DNA of 64,000 nt, from NCBI GenBank assembly GCA_963705885.1, contig OY970120.1:2294001-2358000 (forward strand), given 5' to 3'. Source of the stretch: MFD01275-c22 sp963705885 (GTDB lineage: Bacteria; Actinomycetota; Actinomycetes; JACCUZ01). Under the pieces are notes generated by a model. The model was not told the DNA's origin, made no database searches, and was given only the letters and a program-made list of their open reading frames with translations. Position numbers and translations under genes: made by a program. This document shows, in pieces, positions 16,654 through 25,222 of this stretch; positions within the stretch are counted from its first letter, which is position 1; each line of letters opens with the position of its first letter.

Positions 16654-18231
16654 ATGAACCGGCAGACGCCAGGTGCACCGCAGCAGCCCGACCCGACGAC
16701 CTGGACCTCGGGTACAGATGTCCTCGCGGCCCGTGCCGACGAGCCGCCGACGCGCAGGGCGCCGTGGCTGCTGGTGGCGGGCGTCGCGGCGCTGGTGCTG
16801 GCACTCGTCGGGGGCGTGACCTACGGCGCCGCGCAGCTCTCGGGCGGCGGGTCCCAGCCGGAGGACGCGCTGCCCGCGGGGGCCTTCGGCTTCCTCAAGG
16901 TCGACCTCGACCCCCCGGCGGGGCAGAAGGTCGACGGCTTCCGCTTCATGCGCAAGTTCCCCGCCCTGCGGGACCGGCTGGGTGACGGCGACGACCTGCG
17001 CCGGGTGGTCTTCGAGGCGGTCGCCGACGGCGCGGGCTGGTCGGACGTCGACTTCGACGCCGAGGTCGCCCCGTGGATGGGCAAGCGCATCGGCGTGGCG
17101 GCGTACCCGCCGCCGGGGAACAGCCCGCTGCCCGTCCCCGGCGCCGTCGTCGCCCTGCAGGTCACCGACGGCGACGCGGCGGAGGAGGGCCTGGGCCGCC
17201 TGGTCTCCACCCTGCCGGGCGGCGGTGCCGGGTCTCCCGGGTTCGTCGTCACCGGCGACTACGCCCTGCTGGCAGCCACGCAGCAGCTCGCCGACCGCGC
17301 GGCGGCCGACGCCGAGGACGGCGTGCTGGCCTCGGACGCGACCCTCGCCTCCGACCTGGCGGCGGCCGGCGACGGCATCATGGCGGCGTGGGTCGACCTC
17401 GGCCTCGCGGCCGAGTCGGTGGGCGGCGCGGCGACGGCCCTCACCGGCGGTCTCGGTGGGCTGGGCGCTCCGGTCGGAGGCGCGACCGGCCGCTCGACCT
17501 ACGTCGCGCGCTTCGCCGGGCCCGACGTGTTCGAGGTCGTCGGCACGGCGACCTCGCCCGAGACCGCGGGATGGGAGACCTCCGGGGTCACGGGGATGGA
17601 GTCGCTCCCGGAGTCCTCGGTGGCGGCCTTCGGGCTCGCCGGCGGCGACGAGCTGGTCCGCACGGTCTACGAGTCGGTCCGGTCCGCCGTCGACGAGGCG
17701 CCCGGCGCCGTCCAGGGCCCGTCGTTCGACGAGATGGTCGCGGCCGCCGAGGCCGAGCTGGGCCTGGACCTCCCTGACGACGTGGCTGCCCTGCTCGGCG
17801 ACAACCTGCTCGTCGCGCTCGACGGCGGGGACCGTCGGTCCCTGCAGGTCGGCGCCCGGCTGAGCACGGACACCAAGCGCGCCGAGCGCGTGCTCGACCT
17901 GCTCGAGAAGACCACCGGCGGTGGGTTCCCGGTGGTCCGCGAGCGGGCGGGCGACGACCTGGTCGTGGCGTCCACCCCGAAGCAGGCCGACCGGATGGCC
18001 CAGGCGGGGTCGCTGGGGGAGCGGGCGGGCTTCCGCGAGGCGCTTCCCGACCTCGGGGACGCCGACCTGGCATTGTGGGTCGACGTGAACGGTGTTGTCG
18101 GTGCCCTCCTCGACGGTCTCGGCGACGGCTCCCCGGACGAGAACCTCGAGCCGATCGACGGGATCGGGGTCACGGTGTCCAGCCGCGGCGACGAGACGAC
18201 GTCGTTCCGCGTCCGGCTGGTGACGAACTGA
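16654..18231 (+). CDS. DUF3352 membrane-anchored exported protein
   Basis: 525 aa. A cytoplasmic Pro-rich N-terminus is followed by one membrane helix (about 37-60), and the rest is outside the cell. The external part matches the DUF3352 pattern: FGFLKVDLDPPAGQKV, then WMGKRIGVAAYP, and a later repeat of the same fold with FGLAGGDELV and LLGDNLLVALDGG. No catalytic motif is seen, and the function of the family is unknown. It is followed, with a CTGA overlap, by a DUF2567 membrane protein, so the two probably form one transcription unit. Confidence 0.8.
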   Translation: MNRQTPGAPQQPDPTTWTSGTDVLAARADEPPTRRAPWLLVAGVAALVLALVGGVTYGAAQLSGGGSQPEDALPAGAFGFLKVDLDPPAGQKVDGFRFMRKFPALRDRLGDGDDLRRVVFEAVADGAGWSDVDFDAEVAPWMGKRIGVAAYPPPGNSPLPVPGAVVALQVTDGDAAEEGLGRLVSTLPGGGAGSPGFVVTGDYALLAATQQLADRAAADAEDGVLASDATLASDLAAAGDGIMAAWVDLGLAAESVGGAATALTGGLGGLGAPVGGATGRSTYVARFAGPDVFEVVGTATSPETAGWETSGVTGMESLPESSVAAFGLAGGDELVRTVYESVRSAVDEAPGAVQGPSFDEMVAAAEAELGLDLPDDVAALLGDNLLVALDGGDRRSLQVGARLSTDTKRAERVLDLLEKTTGGGFPVVRERAGDDLVVASTPKQADRMAQAGSLGERAGFREALPDLGDADLALWVDVNGVVGALLDGLGDGSPDENLEPIDGIGVTVSSRGDETTSFRVRLVTN

Positions 18232-18797
18232 CCTCCGAGACCTCCCGGGAGCTGAGGGCCGGTGCGCTCGTCGTCGCCGGCTCGATGGCCGGCGGTGTCG
18301 TCGTCGGCGTCGCGTGGCGTGTCGTCGCGCCGCTGGCGACGCTGGAGACGCGCGACGGCGGGGTCGTCTCCGTCGGGCGCAGCGCCGAGACGTCGATCGC
18401 GGCGGACGGGTGGTTCGCGGTGTGCGCTCTCGTCGCGGGTGTGCTGGCAGCCTTCCTCAGCGGCTGGTGGCTGCGGGACAGCCGGCTCGGGGCGCTGATC
18501 GGGCTGACGGTCGGCGGGGTGGCAGGCTCGCTGGTCGCCTGGCGCCTCGGTGTGCTGCTGGGCCCGGCGTCGGTCGACGAGACGGCCGCCGGGCTGGGCG
18601 ACGGGGACCGCTTCCAGGGTCCGCTCGAGCTGTCCGCCCTCGGCGTGCTCCTGGCATGGTCGACATCCGCGACCATCGCCTTCTTCGCGACGGTCGCCGG
18701 TCTCGAGTCGCGCCACGGGACCGACGCCGACCCGGGCGTCCCGGCGGAGCAGCCGGTCAGCGCGACCGGCGGAGCGGAGCCGTCCGCGCCCCGGTGA
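18228..18797 (+). CDS. DUF2567-like four-helix membrane protein
   Basis: About 189 aa with four hydrophobic helices and an acidic, Pro-rich C-terminal tail. The pattern ELRAGALVVAG...VAWRVVAPL resembles the DUF2567 family of actinobacteria, which has no known function. No ATG, GTG or TTG lies in frame near the expected N-terminus. The first candidate is CTG 18228, which overlaps the DUF3352 stop as CTGA; the next in-frame ATG (about 18284) would cut into the first helix. The 3' end overlaps the convergent ybaK end by 41 nt. Confidence 0.65.
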   Translation: MTSETSRELRAGALVVAGSMAGGVVVGVAWRVVAPLATLETRDGGVVSVGRSAETSIAADGWFAVCALVAGVLAAFLSGWWLRDSRLGALIGLTVGGVAGSLVAWRLGVLLGPASVDETAAGLGDGDRFQGPLELSALGVLLAWSTSATIAFFATVAGLESRHGTDADPGVPAEQPVSATGGAEPSAPR

Positions 18798-19257
18798 CCG
18801 ACACGAGGTCGGCCGGCGCCAGGGCGACCTGCAGCCCGCGGCGACCCGCGGACACGTGGACCAGGTCCAGCGCCAGCACCGACTCGTCGACGACCACGGC
18901 TAGCCGGGTCCGGCTCCCGACGGGGCTGATGCCCCCGACGACGTAGCCGGTGGCCCGCTCCGCGTCGGACGGCTCGGCCATCACGGCCCGCTTGCCGCCG
19001 GCGGCGGCCGCGAGAGCCTTGAGATCCAGCGTGCCGCTCACGGGGACGACGGCGAGGGTGAGCGTGCCGTCGACCCGCGCGACGAGGGTCTTGAAGACCG
19101 TGTCCGGGTCCAGGCCGAGGGCGTCGGCGGCCTCCTCGCCGTACGACGGTGCGCCCGGCGCGTGGTCGTACGGGCGGAGGGTGTGGTCGATCCCGGCCTC
19201 GACGAGCGCGACGGTCGCCGGGGTGCTGCCCGGACGCGCCGCCCGGCGACCGCTCAG
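18757..19257 (-). CDS. YbaK/EbsC-type aminoacyl-tRNA deacylase (Cys-tRNA(Pro) deacylase-like)
   Basis: Removes mischarged amino acid from tRNA, by likeness to YbaK. The 166-aa protein has the typical order: TPATVALVEAG, HTLRPYDH, YGEEAADALG, the strand VFKTLVARVDG, AVVPVSGTLDLKALA with the conserved Lys in KALAAAAGGKRAVMA, and VGGISPVG. There is no ATG, GTG or TTG upstream of the domain; CTG at 19257 overlaps the LON-domain stop (CTGA) and gives a normal-length protein. It is co-transcribed with the LON-domain gene and overlaps the convergent DUF2567 gene at its 3' end. Confidence 0.85.
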   Translation of the reverse strand: MSGRRAARPGSTPATVALVEAGIDHTLRPYDHAPGAPSYGEEAADALGLDPDTVFKTLVARVDGTLTLAVVPVSGTLDLKALAAAAGGKRAVMAEPSDAERATGYVVGGISPVGSRTRLAVVVDESVLALDLVHVSAGRRGLQVALAPADLVSVTGARTAPLRRSR

Positions 19258-19904
19258 TTCGGGCTCACCGGGACGCGGGTCAGGTCGACGCCGGGCAGTG
19301 AGGGCAGCAGCCCGAGCAGCGCGGTCTCGCGGCGCAGCAGGCGCAGCTCGCGCTGCAGCCGCTCGGTGGCGTCGGGCGCCTCGAGCAGGCTCTGCTTGTC
19401 GGTCAGGTCGAGCACTGCGGCAGCAGCCACGAGGTAGGAGAGCACCGCCGGGTCGGCCGGGAGGGCGTCGTCGGCGCCGGTGCCAAGCGCTCGGCGGTAG
19501 GCCGTGAAGAGCACGCGCACGCTCTGGGCCACCGTCACGGCAGACGTGCCCGACGGCTCGTCGAGCAGCTCGACGTTCCCGCTGAGGTAGGGCCGGGACA
19601 CGTCGAGGTCGATCAGCCGGAAGCGTTGTGCGCCCGTGGCCACCACGTCGAACCGGCCGTCGGCGTAGGGCTCGACCCGGCGCAGCCGAGCCACGCACCC
19701 GAAGCCGTGCAGCGCCCTGATGCCCTCGTCGCCGACCTCGCGGCCCTCGCGGATCGCGACCACGCCGAAGCGACGCTCCTCGTCGGGGGCCGTGAGCAGG
19801 TCGCGGACCAGCGACCGGTAGCGCTCCTCGAAGACGTGCAGGGGCAGCGGCACACCCGGGAAGAGGACCGTGCCCAGCGGGAAGAGCGGCAACCGTGCGG
19901 TCAC
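19254..19904 (-). CDS. LON substrate-binding-domain protein
   Basis: 216-aa stand-alone PUA-like N-domain of Lon protease (PF02190) without ATPase or peptidase parts. The hallmark LPLFPLGTVLFPGVPLPLHVFEERYR opening is present in order (residues about 4-30), and the rest is alpha-helical. Such proteins are common in actinobacteria; a role in substrate binding is inferred only from the domain. GTG 19904 is chosen because TACGCT lies 6 nt before it (leaderless), and upstream residues do not fit the fold. It is divergent from hisD, with about 85 nt between the two starts. Confidence 0.85.
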   Translation of the reverse strand: MTARLPLFPLGTVLFPGVPLPLHVFEERYRSLVRDLLTAPDEERRFGVVAIREGREVGDEGIRALHGFGCVARLRRVEPYADGRFDVVATGAQRFRLIDLDVSRPYLSGNVELLDEPSGTSAVTVAQSVRVLFTAYRRALGTGADDALPADPAVLSYLVAAAAVLDLTDKQSLLEAPDATERLQRELRLLRRETALLGLLPSLPGVDLTRVPVSPN

Positions 19905-19910
19905 CGCGTC

Positions 19911-19916
19911 AGCGTA
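19911..19916 (-). promoter_or_regulatory. -10 element (TACGCT), leaderless promoter of the LON-domain gene
   Basis: TACGCT on the minus strand ends 6 nt before the GTG at 19904; no Shine-Dalgarno is present. Confidence 0.5.
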
Positions 19917-19977
19917 TGCGCGCGGAGGGCGCGGGACCACGGCGCGGACGCGCGGGTGAGCGGCGGGCGACCCTTCG

Positions 19978-19983
19978 TAGACT
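19978..19983 (+). promoter_or_regulatory. -10 element (TAGACT), leaderless promoter of hisD
   Basis: TAGACT ends 6 nt before the hisD GTG at 19990, so the his operon mRNA probably starts at the start codon. There is therefore no room for a leader-peptide attenuator. Confidence 0.55.
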
Positions 19984-19989
19984 TCGCGG

Positions 19990-21291
19990 GTGATCAGCCG
20001 AGTCGACCTGCGCGGTCAGCAGCCCACGCCGGAGTCCCTGCGTGCGGTCCTGCCGCGGGCGGCACTCGACGTCGAGGTCGCCCTCGACGTCGTCCGGCCG
20101 CTGTGCGAGGACGTCCGGGCCCGGGGCGCCGCCGCCGTGCGCGACCTGACCCGTCGCCTCGACGGGGTCGACGTCCCCACCACCCGGGTCCCGGCCGAGG
20201 CGCTGGCAGCGGCCCTGGAGGCACTCGACCCGGGCGTCCGCGCCGCGCTCGAGGAGGCGGCCCGCCGCGCCCGGCTGGTCCACGAGACGCAGCGCCGGGG
20301 GGACGAGACGGTGCAGCTCTCGCCGGGGGGCAGCGTGACCGAGCGCTGGGTCCCGGTGCGTCGGGTGGGGCTCTACGTCCCCGGTGGGCTGGTCGCCTAC
20401 CCCTCGACCGTGGTCATGAACGTCGTCCCGGCCCAGGTGGCGGGCGTCGGCTCGCTGGCCGTCGCCAGCCCGCCGCAGAAGGCCAACGGCGGCCTGCCGC
20501 ACCCGGTGGTGCTGGCCGCGTGCGCGTTGCTCGGGGTCGACGAGGTGCACGCCGTCGGCGGGGCGCAGGCCGTCGCGATGTTCGCCTACGGAACCGAGGA
20601 CTGCCGGCCCGCCGACCTGGTCACCGGACCGGGCAACGTCTACGTGACATCGGCCAAGCGGCTGCTCAAGGGCGTCATCGGCATCGACTCCGAGGCGGGG
20701 CCGACCGAGATCGCGGTGCTGGCCGACGACACGGCCGACGCGTCCTACGTCGCCGCCGACCTCGTCGCGCAGGCCGAGCACGACCCCAACGCCTCCTGCC
20801 TGCTGGTCACGCCGAGCGCCGACCTGCTCGACGCGGTGGACCGCGAGCTGGACAAGGCGGTGCCCGCGACCCGGCACCGGGCGCGCGTCGAGACCGCACT
20901 GGGCAACCAGTCGGCGTACGTCCTGGTCGACGACCTCGAGCAGGGCCTGCTGGTCGTCGACGAGTGGGCCGCCGAGCACCTCGAGGTCGTCACCCGGGAC
21001 GCGCGGTCGTGGGCGGACCGTGTCACCAACGCCGGGGCCGTCTTCGTGGGTCCGTGGTCGCCGGTGTCGCTGGGCGACTACCTGGCCGGCTCCAACCACG
21101 TCCTGCCGACCGCGGGCACGGCCCGGCACACGGGCGGCCTGTCGGTGCAGTCGTTCCTGCGCAGCGTGCACGTCGTGGAGTACGACCGTGACGCCCTCGC
21201 GGCCGTCGCGCCGCACGTCGACGCGCTGGGCGGGGCCGAGGACCTCCTGGCGCACGTCGACGCGGTGCGGGCCCGGATCCCCCATGGGTGA
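19990..21291 (+). CDS. hisD: Histidinol dehydrogenase
   Basis: NAD-dependent zinc enzyme for the last two steps of histidine synthesis (L-histidinol to L-histidine), 433 aa, cytosolic. The zinc and catalytic segment AQAEHDPNA, the GPGNVYVTSAK and GIDSEAGPTE signatures and the late NHVLPT histidine are all present. It overlaps hisC by 8 nt and heads the hisD-hisC-hisB unit. Confidence 0.98.
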   Translation: MISRVDLRGQQPTPESLRAVLPRAALDVEVALDVVRPLCEDVRARGAAAVRDLTRRLDGVDVPTTRVPAEALAAALEALDPGVRAALEEAARRARLVHETQRRGDETVQLSPGGSVTERWVPVRRVGLYVPGGLVAYPSTVVMNVVPAQVAGVGSLAVASPPQKANGGLPHPVVLAACALLGVDEVHAVGGAQAVAMFAYGTEDCRPADLVTGPGNVYVTSAKRLLKGVIGIDSEAGPTEIAVLADDTADASYVAADLVAQAEHDPNASCLLVTPSADLLDAVDRELDKAVPATRHRARVETALGNQSAYVLVDDLEQGLLVVDEWAAEHLEVVTRDARSWADRVTNAGAVFVGPWSPVSLGDYLAGSNHVLPTAGTARHTGGLSVQSFLRSVHVVEYDRDALAAVAPHVDALGGAEDLLAHVDAVRARIPHG

Positions 21292-22387
21292 GATCGACAG
21301 GCTGCTGCGCGACGACCTGCGCGGCCGCTCTCCCTACGGCGCGCCGCAGGTCGACGCCGCGGCCCGGCTCAACACCAACGAGAACCCCCACCCCCCGTCT
21401 CCTGCCCTCGTGGACGACATCGCCGCACGGGTGGCCGAGGCCGCCCGGTCGATGAACCGCTACCCGGACCGGGACGCGGTGCCGCTGCGCGCCGAGCTCG
21501 CGGCCTACCTCACGCGCAGCTCGAGGGTGGCCCTGGACGTCGAGCAGGTGTGGGCAGCCAACGGCAGCAACGAGGTCATCCAGCAGCTGCTGCAGGCGTT
21601 CGGGGGACCGGGGCGCACCGCGCTGGGCTTCGTGCCGACCTACTCGATGCACGAGCTCATCGCCCAGGGGACGGGCACCCGGTGGCTCCCCGTGGAGCGC
21701 CTGCCCGGCTTCCGGCTCGAGCCGGAGCAGGCCGCGCTGGTGGTGAACGAGCACGCGCCCGACGTCGTGTTCCTCTGCTCCCCGAACAACCCGACCGGCG
21801 CGGCGCTGGACCGCGAGGTGGTCGAGGCTGTCTACGAGGCGTCGCGGGGTGTGGTGGTCGTGGACGAGGCCTACGCCGAGTTCTCCTCGCGGCCGTCGGC
21901 CCTCGCCCTGCTGGACGGCCGCGACCGGCTGGTCGTGACGCGCACGATGTCCAAGGCGTTCGCGTTCGCGGGAGCCCGCCTGGGCTACCTCGCGGCCCAC
22001 CCCGACGTCGTCCAGGCGATTCAGCTCGTGCGGCTCCCGTACCACCTCTCGGCGCTGTCCCAGGCGGCCGCGCGTGCGGCGCTCGCCCACGCCGACGAGC
22101 TGCTCGCGACGGTGGAGGCGGTCAAGGGGCAGCGGGACCGGCTGGTGCGCGAGATCACGGCGATGGGGCTGCAGGTCGTCGACTCCGACGCCAACTTCGT
22201 CCTGTTCGGGGAGTTCGGCGACCAGCGGGCGACGTGGCAGGGTCTGCTCGACCGCGGAGTGCTGGTGCGTGACGTCGGGCTGGCCGGGTGGCTGCGGGTG
22301 ACCGCAGGGACCGAGGTCGAGACGACGGCGTTCCTCGACGCACTGCGTGGCGGGCTGGAGACGGTGGACGGAGAGGTGGAGTCATGA
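21284..22387 (+). CDS. hisC: Histidinol-phosphate aminotransferase
   Basis: PLP enzyme converting imidazole-acetol phosphate to L-histidinol phosphate, 367 aa. The N-terminal RLNTNENPHPP motif, CSPNNPTGA, VDEAYAEF and the PLP-lysine segment TMSKAFAFAGARLGY are visible. ATG 21284 lies inside the end of hisD (8-nt overlap) and begins at the expected residue, and the stop overlaps the hisB ATG (ATGA). Confidence 0.97.
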   Translation: MGEIDRLLRDDLRGRSPYGAPQVDAAARLNTNENPHPPSPALVDDIAARVAEAARSMNRYPDRDAVPLRAELAAYLTRSSRVALDVEQVWAANGSNEVIQQLLQAFGGPGRTALGFVPTYSMHELIAQGTGTRWLPVERLPGFRLEPEQAALVVNEHAPDVVFLCSPNNPTGAALDREVVEAVYEASRGVVVVDEAYAEFSSRPSALALLDGRDRLVVTRTMSKAFAFAGARLGYLAAHPDVVQAIQLVRLPYHLSALSQAAARAALAHADELLATVEAVKGQRDRLVREITAMGLQVVDSDANFVLFGEFGDQRATWQGLLDRGVLVRDVGLAGWLRVTAGTEVETTAFLDALRGGLETVDGEVES

Positions 22388-22977
22388 CCAGGACCGCTCG
22401 GGTCGAGCGCGAGACCAAGGAGTCCAGCGTCCTCGTCGAGCTCGACCTCGACGGGCAGGGCGACGTCGAGGTCGCGACCGGCGTGCCGTTCTTCGACCAC
22501 ATGCTCTCCCAGCTGGGCAAGCACGGCGGGTTCGACCTCGTGGTGCGCACCCGCGGCGACCTCGATGTGGATGCGCACCACACGGTCGAGGACACCTCCA
22601 TCGCCCTCGGCCAGGCACTGCGCGAGGCGCTGGGGGACAAGGCCGGCATCCGCCGCTTCGGCGACGCGCTCGTGCCGCTGGACGAGACACTCGTGCAGGC
22701 CGCCGTCGACCTGTCCGGGCGGCCGTACGTCGTGCACTCCGAGCCCGAGGTCGTCGAGCTGATCGGCACCTACGACACGACCCTCACCCGGCACATCTGG
22801 GAGTCGCTGACCGCGAGCGCCCAGATCTGCCTGCACGTGCGCGTCCTGTCCGGCCGCAACGCCCACCACGTCGTCGAGGCGCAGTTCAAGGCCGTCGCGC
22901 GCGCACTGCGTGACGCCGTCGCCCTCGATGCCCGGGTGCCAGGCGTGCCGTCGACCAAGGGGACGCTCTCCGGCTGA
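22384..22977 (+). CDS. hisB: Imidazoleglycerol-phosphate dehydratase
   Basis: Manganese enzyme removing water from imidazole glycerol phosphate, 197 aa, the single-function actinobacterial form without the phosphatase domain. The metal-binding histidine motifs DAHHTVEDT and NAHHVVEAQFKA and FFDHMLSQLGKHG are intact. ATGA overlap with hisC. Histidinol-phosphate phosphatase must be supplied by another gene. Confidence 0.98.
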   Translation: MTRTARVERETKESSVLVELDLDGQGDVEVATGVPFFDHMLSQLGKHGGFDLVVRTRGDLDVDAHHTVEDTSIALGQALREALGDKAGIRRFGDALVPLDETLVQAAVDLSGRPYVVHSEPEVVELIGTYDTTLTRHIWESLTASAQICLHVRVLSGRNAHHVVEAQFKAVARALRDAVALDARVPGVPSTKGTLSG

Positions 22978-23094
22978 GCGTCGCCCGTCTCCGTGGGCCT
23001 CACGGCGACACCGTTCCCTGTGACCGCCCGGGGTGGTGCCGCAGCCCCGACGCCGCGCCCCACGCGCCCGCCGGGCCGGCTCGGCCGGACTTCG

Positions 23095-23100
23095 TAGACT
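23095..23100 (+). promoter_or_regulatory. -10 element (TAGACT), leaderless promoter of hisH
   Basis: TAGACT ends 7 nt before the hisH GTG at 23108. This makes hisH onward a second his transcription unit, separated from hisB by 130 nt. Confidence 0.55.
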
Positions 23101-23107
23101 CATCGCC

Positions 23108-23746
23108 GTGACCAGCTCCGGCCCGCGCGTCGTCATCCTCGACCACGGGTCGGGCAACCTCCGCTCGGCCGAGCGCGCGCTGACCCGCGCGGGCGCCCTC
23201 ACGACCGTCACCGGTGACCGCGCTGCCGCGATGGACGCCGACGGGTTGGTCGTGCCCGGCGTGGGCGCCTTCGCCGCCTGCATGGCGGGCCTGGACGACG
23301 TCCGGGCCGGCGAGGTCGTCGACCGGCGCCTGGCCGGCGGCCGGGCCGTGCTGGGCATCTGCGTCGGCATGCAGGTGATGTTCGCCGAGGGCCTCGAGCA
23401 CGGCGTCCGCACCGAGGGCCTCGGCGAGTGGCCGGGGGTCGTCGAGCGGCTGCAGGCGCCCGTCCTGCCGCACATGGGCTGGAACACCGTGAAGGTCGCC
23501 GACGGGAGCCACCTCTTCGAGGGCGTCGAGGACGAGCGGTTCTACTTCGTGCACTCCTACGCCGTGCGGAGCTGGGACCTGCCCGCGCCGGACGTCCTCG
23601 CCGCGCCGCTCGTCACCTGGTCCGAGCACGGGGAGCCGTTCGTCGCCGCCGTCGAGAACGGCCCGCTGTCCGCCACGCAGTTCCACCCCGAGAAGTCCGG
23701 CGACGCGGGCGCCCGGCTGCTGCGCAACTGGGTGGCAGCGCTGTGA
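23108..23746 (+). CDS. hisH: Imidazole glycerol phosphate synthase, glutamine amidotransferase subunit
   Basis: Class I glutaminase that feeds ammonia to HisF, 212 aa. The nucleophile Cys is in GICVGMQ and the His-Glu pair in FHPEKSG; VILDHGSGNLRS opens the protein. GTG 23108 follows the leaderless promoter. The partner HisF is encoded 1.5 kb downstream in the same unit. It overlaps the next small gene by 4 nt (GTGA). Confidence 0.97.
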   Translation: MTSSGPRVVILDHGSGNLRSAERALTRAGALTTVTGDRAAAMDADGLVVPGVGAFAACMAGLDDVRAGEVVDRRLAGGRAVLGICVGMQVMFAEGLEHGVRTEGLGEWPGVVERLQAPVLPHMGWNTVKVADGSHLFEGVEDERFYFVHSYAVRSWDLPAPDVLAAPLVTWSEHGEPFVAAVENGPLSATQFHPEKSGDAGARLLRNWVAAL

Positions 23747-24087
23747 GCCGGGAACGTGCCCTGCGCCGCGAGGAGCGGGAGCGGGAGGCGACGGCCCGGC
23801 GGGAGGACCGCGAGCGTCGCGAGGACAGACTCGCCCGTCGCCGCGCGATGCGCGCGACCTGGCGTGCCCGGCTTCCACGCCGGACACGCTGGCGCAGGCA
23901 GCAGGGACTGCTGGCCCGGCGCCGGCGGGCCCAGAACGCCGTGATCCTCGGGCTCTTCCTGGCCGTGCAGGCCGTGGTCTGGCTCATCTCGTCCGACCCG
24001 TGGGTGCGGCTGACCGCAGCGATCTTCGGCGTGTTCTCCCTGCCCGTCCTCGTGACCCTGACCCTCGACCGGAGGTCCCACCAGTGA
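23743..24087 (+). CDS. Arg-rich small membrane protein inside the his operon
   Basis: 114 aa, no assigned function. The first 70 residues are an Arg/Glu-rich, probably helical or coiled segment (pattern RREEREREATARRED). Two hydrophobic helices follow (about 68-86 and 92-108), and the protein ends RRSHQ. It starts at a GTGA overlap with hisH and ends at a GTGA overlap with hisA, so it is tightly coupled to histidine synthesis, yet nothing suggests an enzymatic role. It may simply ride in the operon. Confidence 0.75.
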   Translation: MSRERALRREEREREATARREDRERREDRLARRRAMRATWRARLPRRTRWRRQQGLLARRRRAQNAVILGLFLAVQAVVWLISSDPWVRLTAAIFGVFSLPVLVTLTLDRRSHQ

Positions 24088-24827
24088 CCAGCGCGACGAC
24101 GAGCACCGCACGGCTCGAGCTGCTGCCGGCAGTCGATGTCGCCGACGGACAGGCCGTGCGCCTGGTGCGCGGCGAGGCCGGCAGCGAGACGTCCTACGGC
24201 GAGCCCCTCGCCGCCGCACTCGCCTGGCAGGAAGCCGGTGCCGAGTGGATCCACCTGGTCGACCTCGACGCTGCGTTCGGCCGGGGCGAGAACCGTGACC
24301 TGCTCGCCGAGGTGGTCGGGCGGCTCGACGTCCGCGTGGAGATGTCGGGCGGCATCCGGGACGACGAGTCGCTGGAGGCCGCGCTCGCCACCGGCTGCGC
24401 CCGCGTCAACGTCGGCACGGCAGCCCTCGAGGACCCCGACTGGTGCGCGCGAGCCATCGCCCGCTTCGGCGACCGCGTGGCCGTCGGTCTCGACGTCCGC
24501 GGCACGACCCTCGCCGCCCGCGGCTGGACCCGCGAGGGCGGCGAGCTCTACGACGTGCTGGCGCGGCTGGACCGCGACGGGTGCGCGCGCTACGTCGTCA
24601 CCGACGTCGGGCGCGACGGCACGATGACCGGGCCGAACCTCGACCTGCTCCGCGACGTCTGCGCCGCCACCGACCGCCCTGTGGTCGCGTCCGGCGGCGT
24701 GTCGAGCCTCGACGACCTCCGGGCGGTGGCGACGCTGGTGCCGCTCGGGGTCGAGGGGGCGATCGTCGGGAAGGCGCTCTACGCCGGCGCCTTCACGCTC
24801 GAGGACGCCCTGGCGGCTGTCGCGTGA
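24084..24827 (+). CDS. priA: Phosphoribosyl isomerase A (HisA, probably dual HisA/TrpF)
   Basis: TIM-barrel isomerase for ProFAR to PRFAR in histidine synthesis, 247 aa. The catalytic Asp residues are in LLPAVDVADG and VTDVGRDGTM. The loop VRGEAGSETSYG is characteristic of actinobacterial PriA, which also performs the TrpF step (phosphoribosylanthranilate isomerase) of tryptophan synthesis. No trpF is seen beside the trp genes at 34-40 kb, which fits dual use. GGAGG lies 8 nt before the GTG start, one of the few clear ribosome binding sites in this operon. Confidence 0.94.
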   Translation: MTSATTSTARLELLPAVDVADGQAVRLVRGEAGSETSYGEPLAAALAWQEAGAEWIHLVDLDAAFGRGENRDLLAEVVGRLDVRVEMSGGIRDDESLEAALATGCARVNVGTAALEDPDWCARAIARFGDRVAVGLDVRGTTLAARGWTREGGELYDVLARLDRDGCARYVVTDVGRDGTMTGPNLDLLRDVCAATDRPVVASGGVSSLDDLRAVATLVPLGVEGAIVGKALYAGAFTLEDALAAVA

Positions 24828-25222
24828 GCGCGCGCCGGAAGGTGTCGAGCGGGGCGCCGTGGGAGTCGGTGGTCGGCTACTCGCGTGCGGTCGCGGCGGG
24901 CGACCACATCTGGGTGACCGGCTGCACGTCGATCGTCGACGGCGAGGTCGTGCACGAGGGCGACCCCTACGCCCAGACGGCTCAGGCGATCGCCAACGTC
25001 CGGTGGGCCCTTCAGCAGCTCGGCGCCGACCTGCCCGACGTGGTCCGTACGCGCATCTTCGTCACGGACATCTCCCGCTGGGAGGAGTACGGCCGCGCGC
25101 ACGGCGAGGCGTTCCGCGACGTCATGCCGGCCACCACGATGGTCGAGGTGTCCCGGCTCATCGACCCCCGCATGCTGGTCGAGGTCGAGGCGGTCGCCCA
25201 CAAGCCCGGGTCGGGCTGGTGA
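24824..25222 (+). CDS. RidA/YjgF-family protein
   Basis: 132 aa, trimeric fold expected. RidA proteins hydrolyse reactive enamine/imine intermediates from PLP enzymes; this gene sits between hisA and hisF with 4-nt overlaps on both sides. The conserved features GYSRAV, VTGCTS, PYAQTAQAIANV, RTRIFVTDISRWEEYG and the late VEVEAVA strand are present. The Arg normally needed for deaminase activity (R105 in RidA) falls near PATTMVEV/SRLIDP and cannot be assigned by eye, so it may be an Rid2-type member. Confidence 0.88.
   Translation: MSARRKVSSGAPWESVVGYSRAVAAGDHIWVTGCTSIVDGEVVHEGDPYAQTAQAIANVRWALQQLGADLPDVVRTRIFVTDISRWEEYGRAHGEAFRDVMPATTMVEVSRLIDPRMLVEVEAVAHKPGSGW

Noticed and set aside
22978..23094. 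Attenuator or T-box between hisB and hisH
   Set aside because: No His-codon run, no stable alternative stems, and the hisH promoter appears leaderless.
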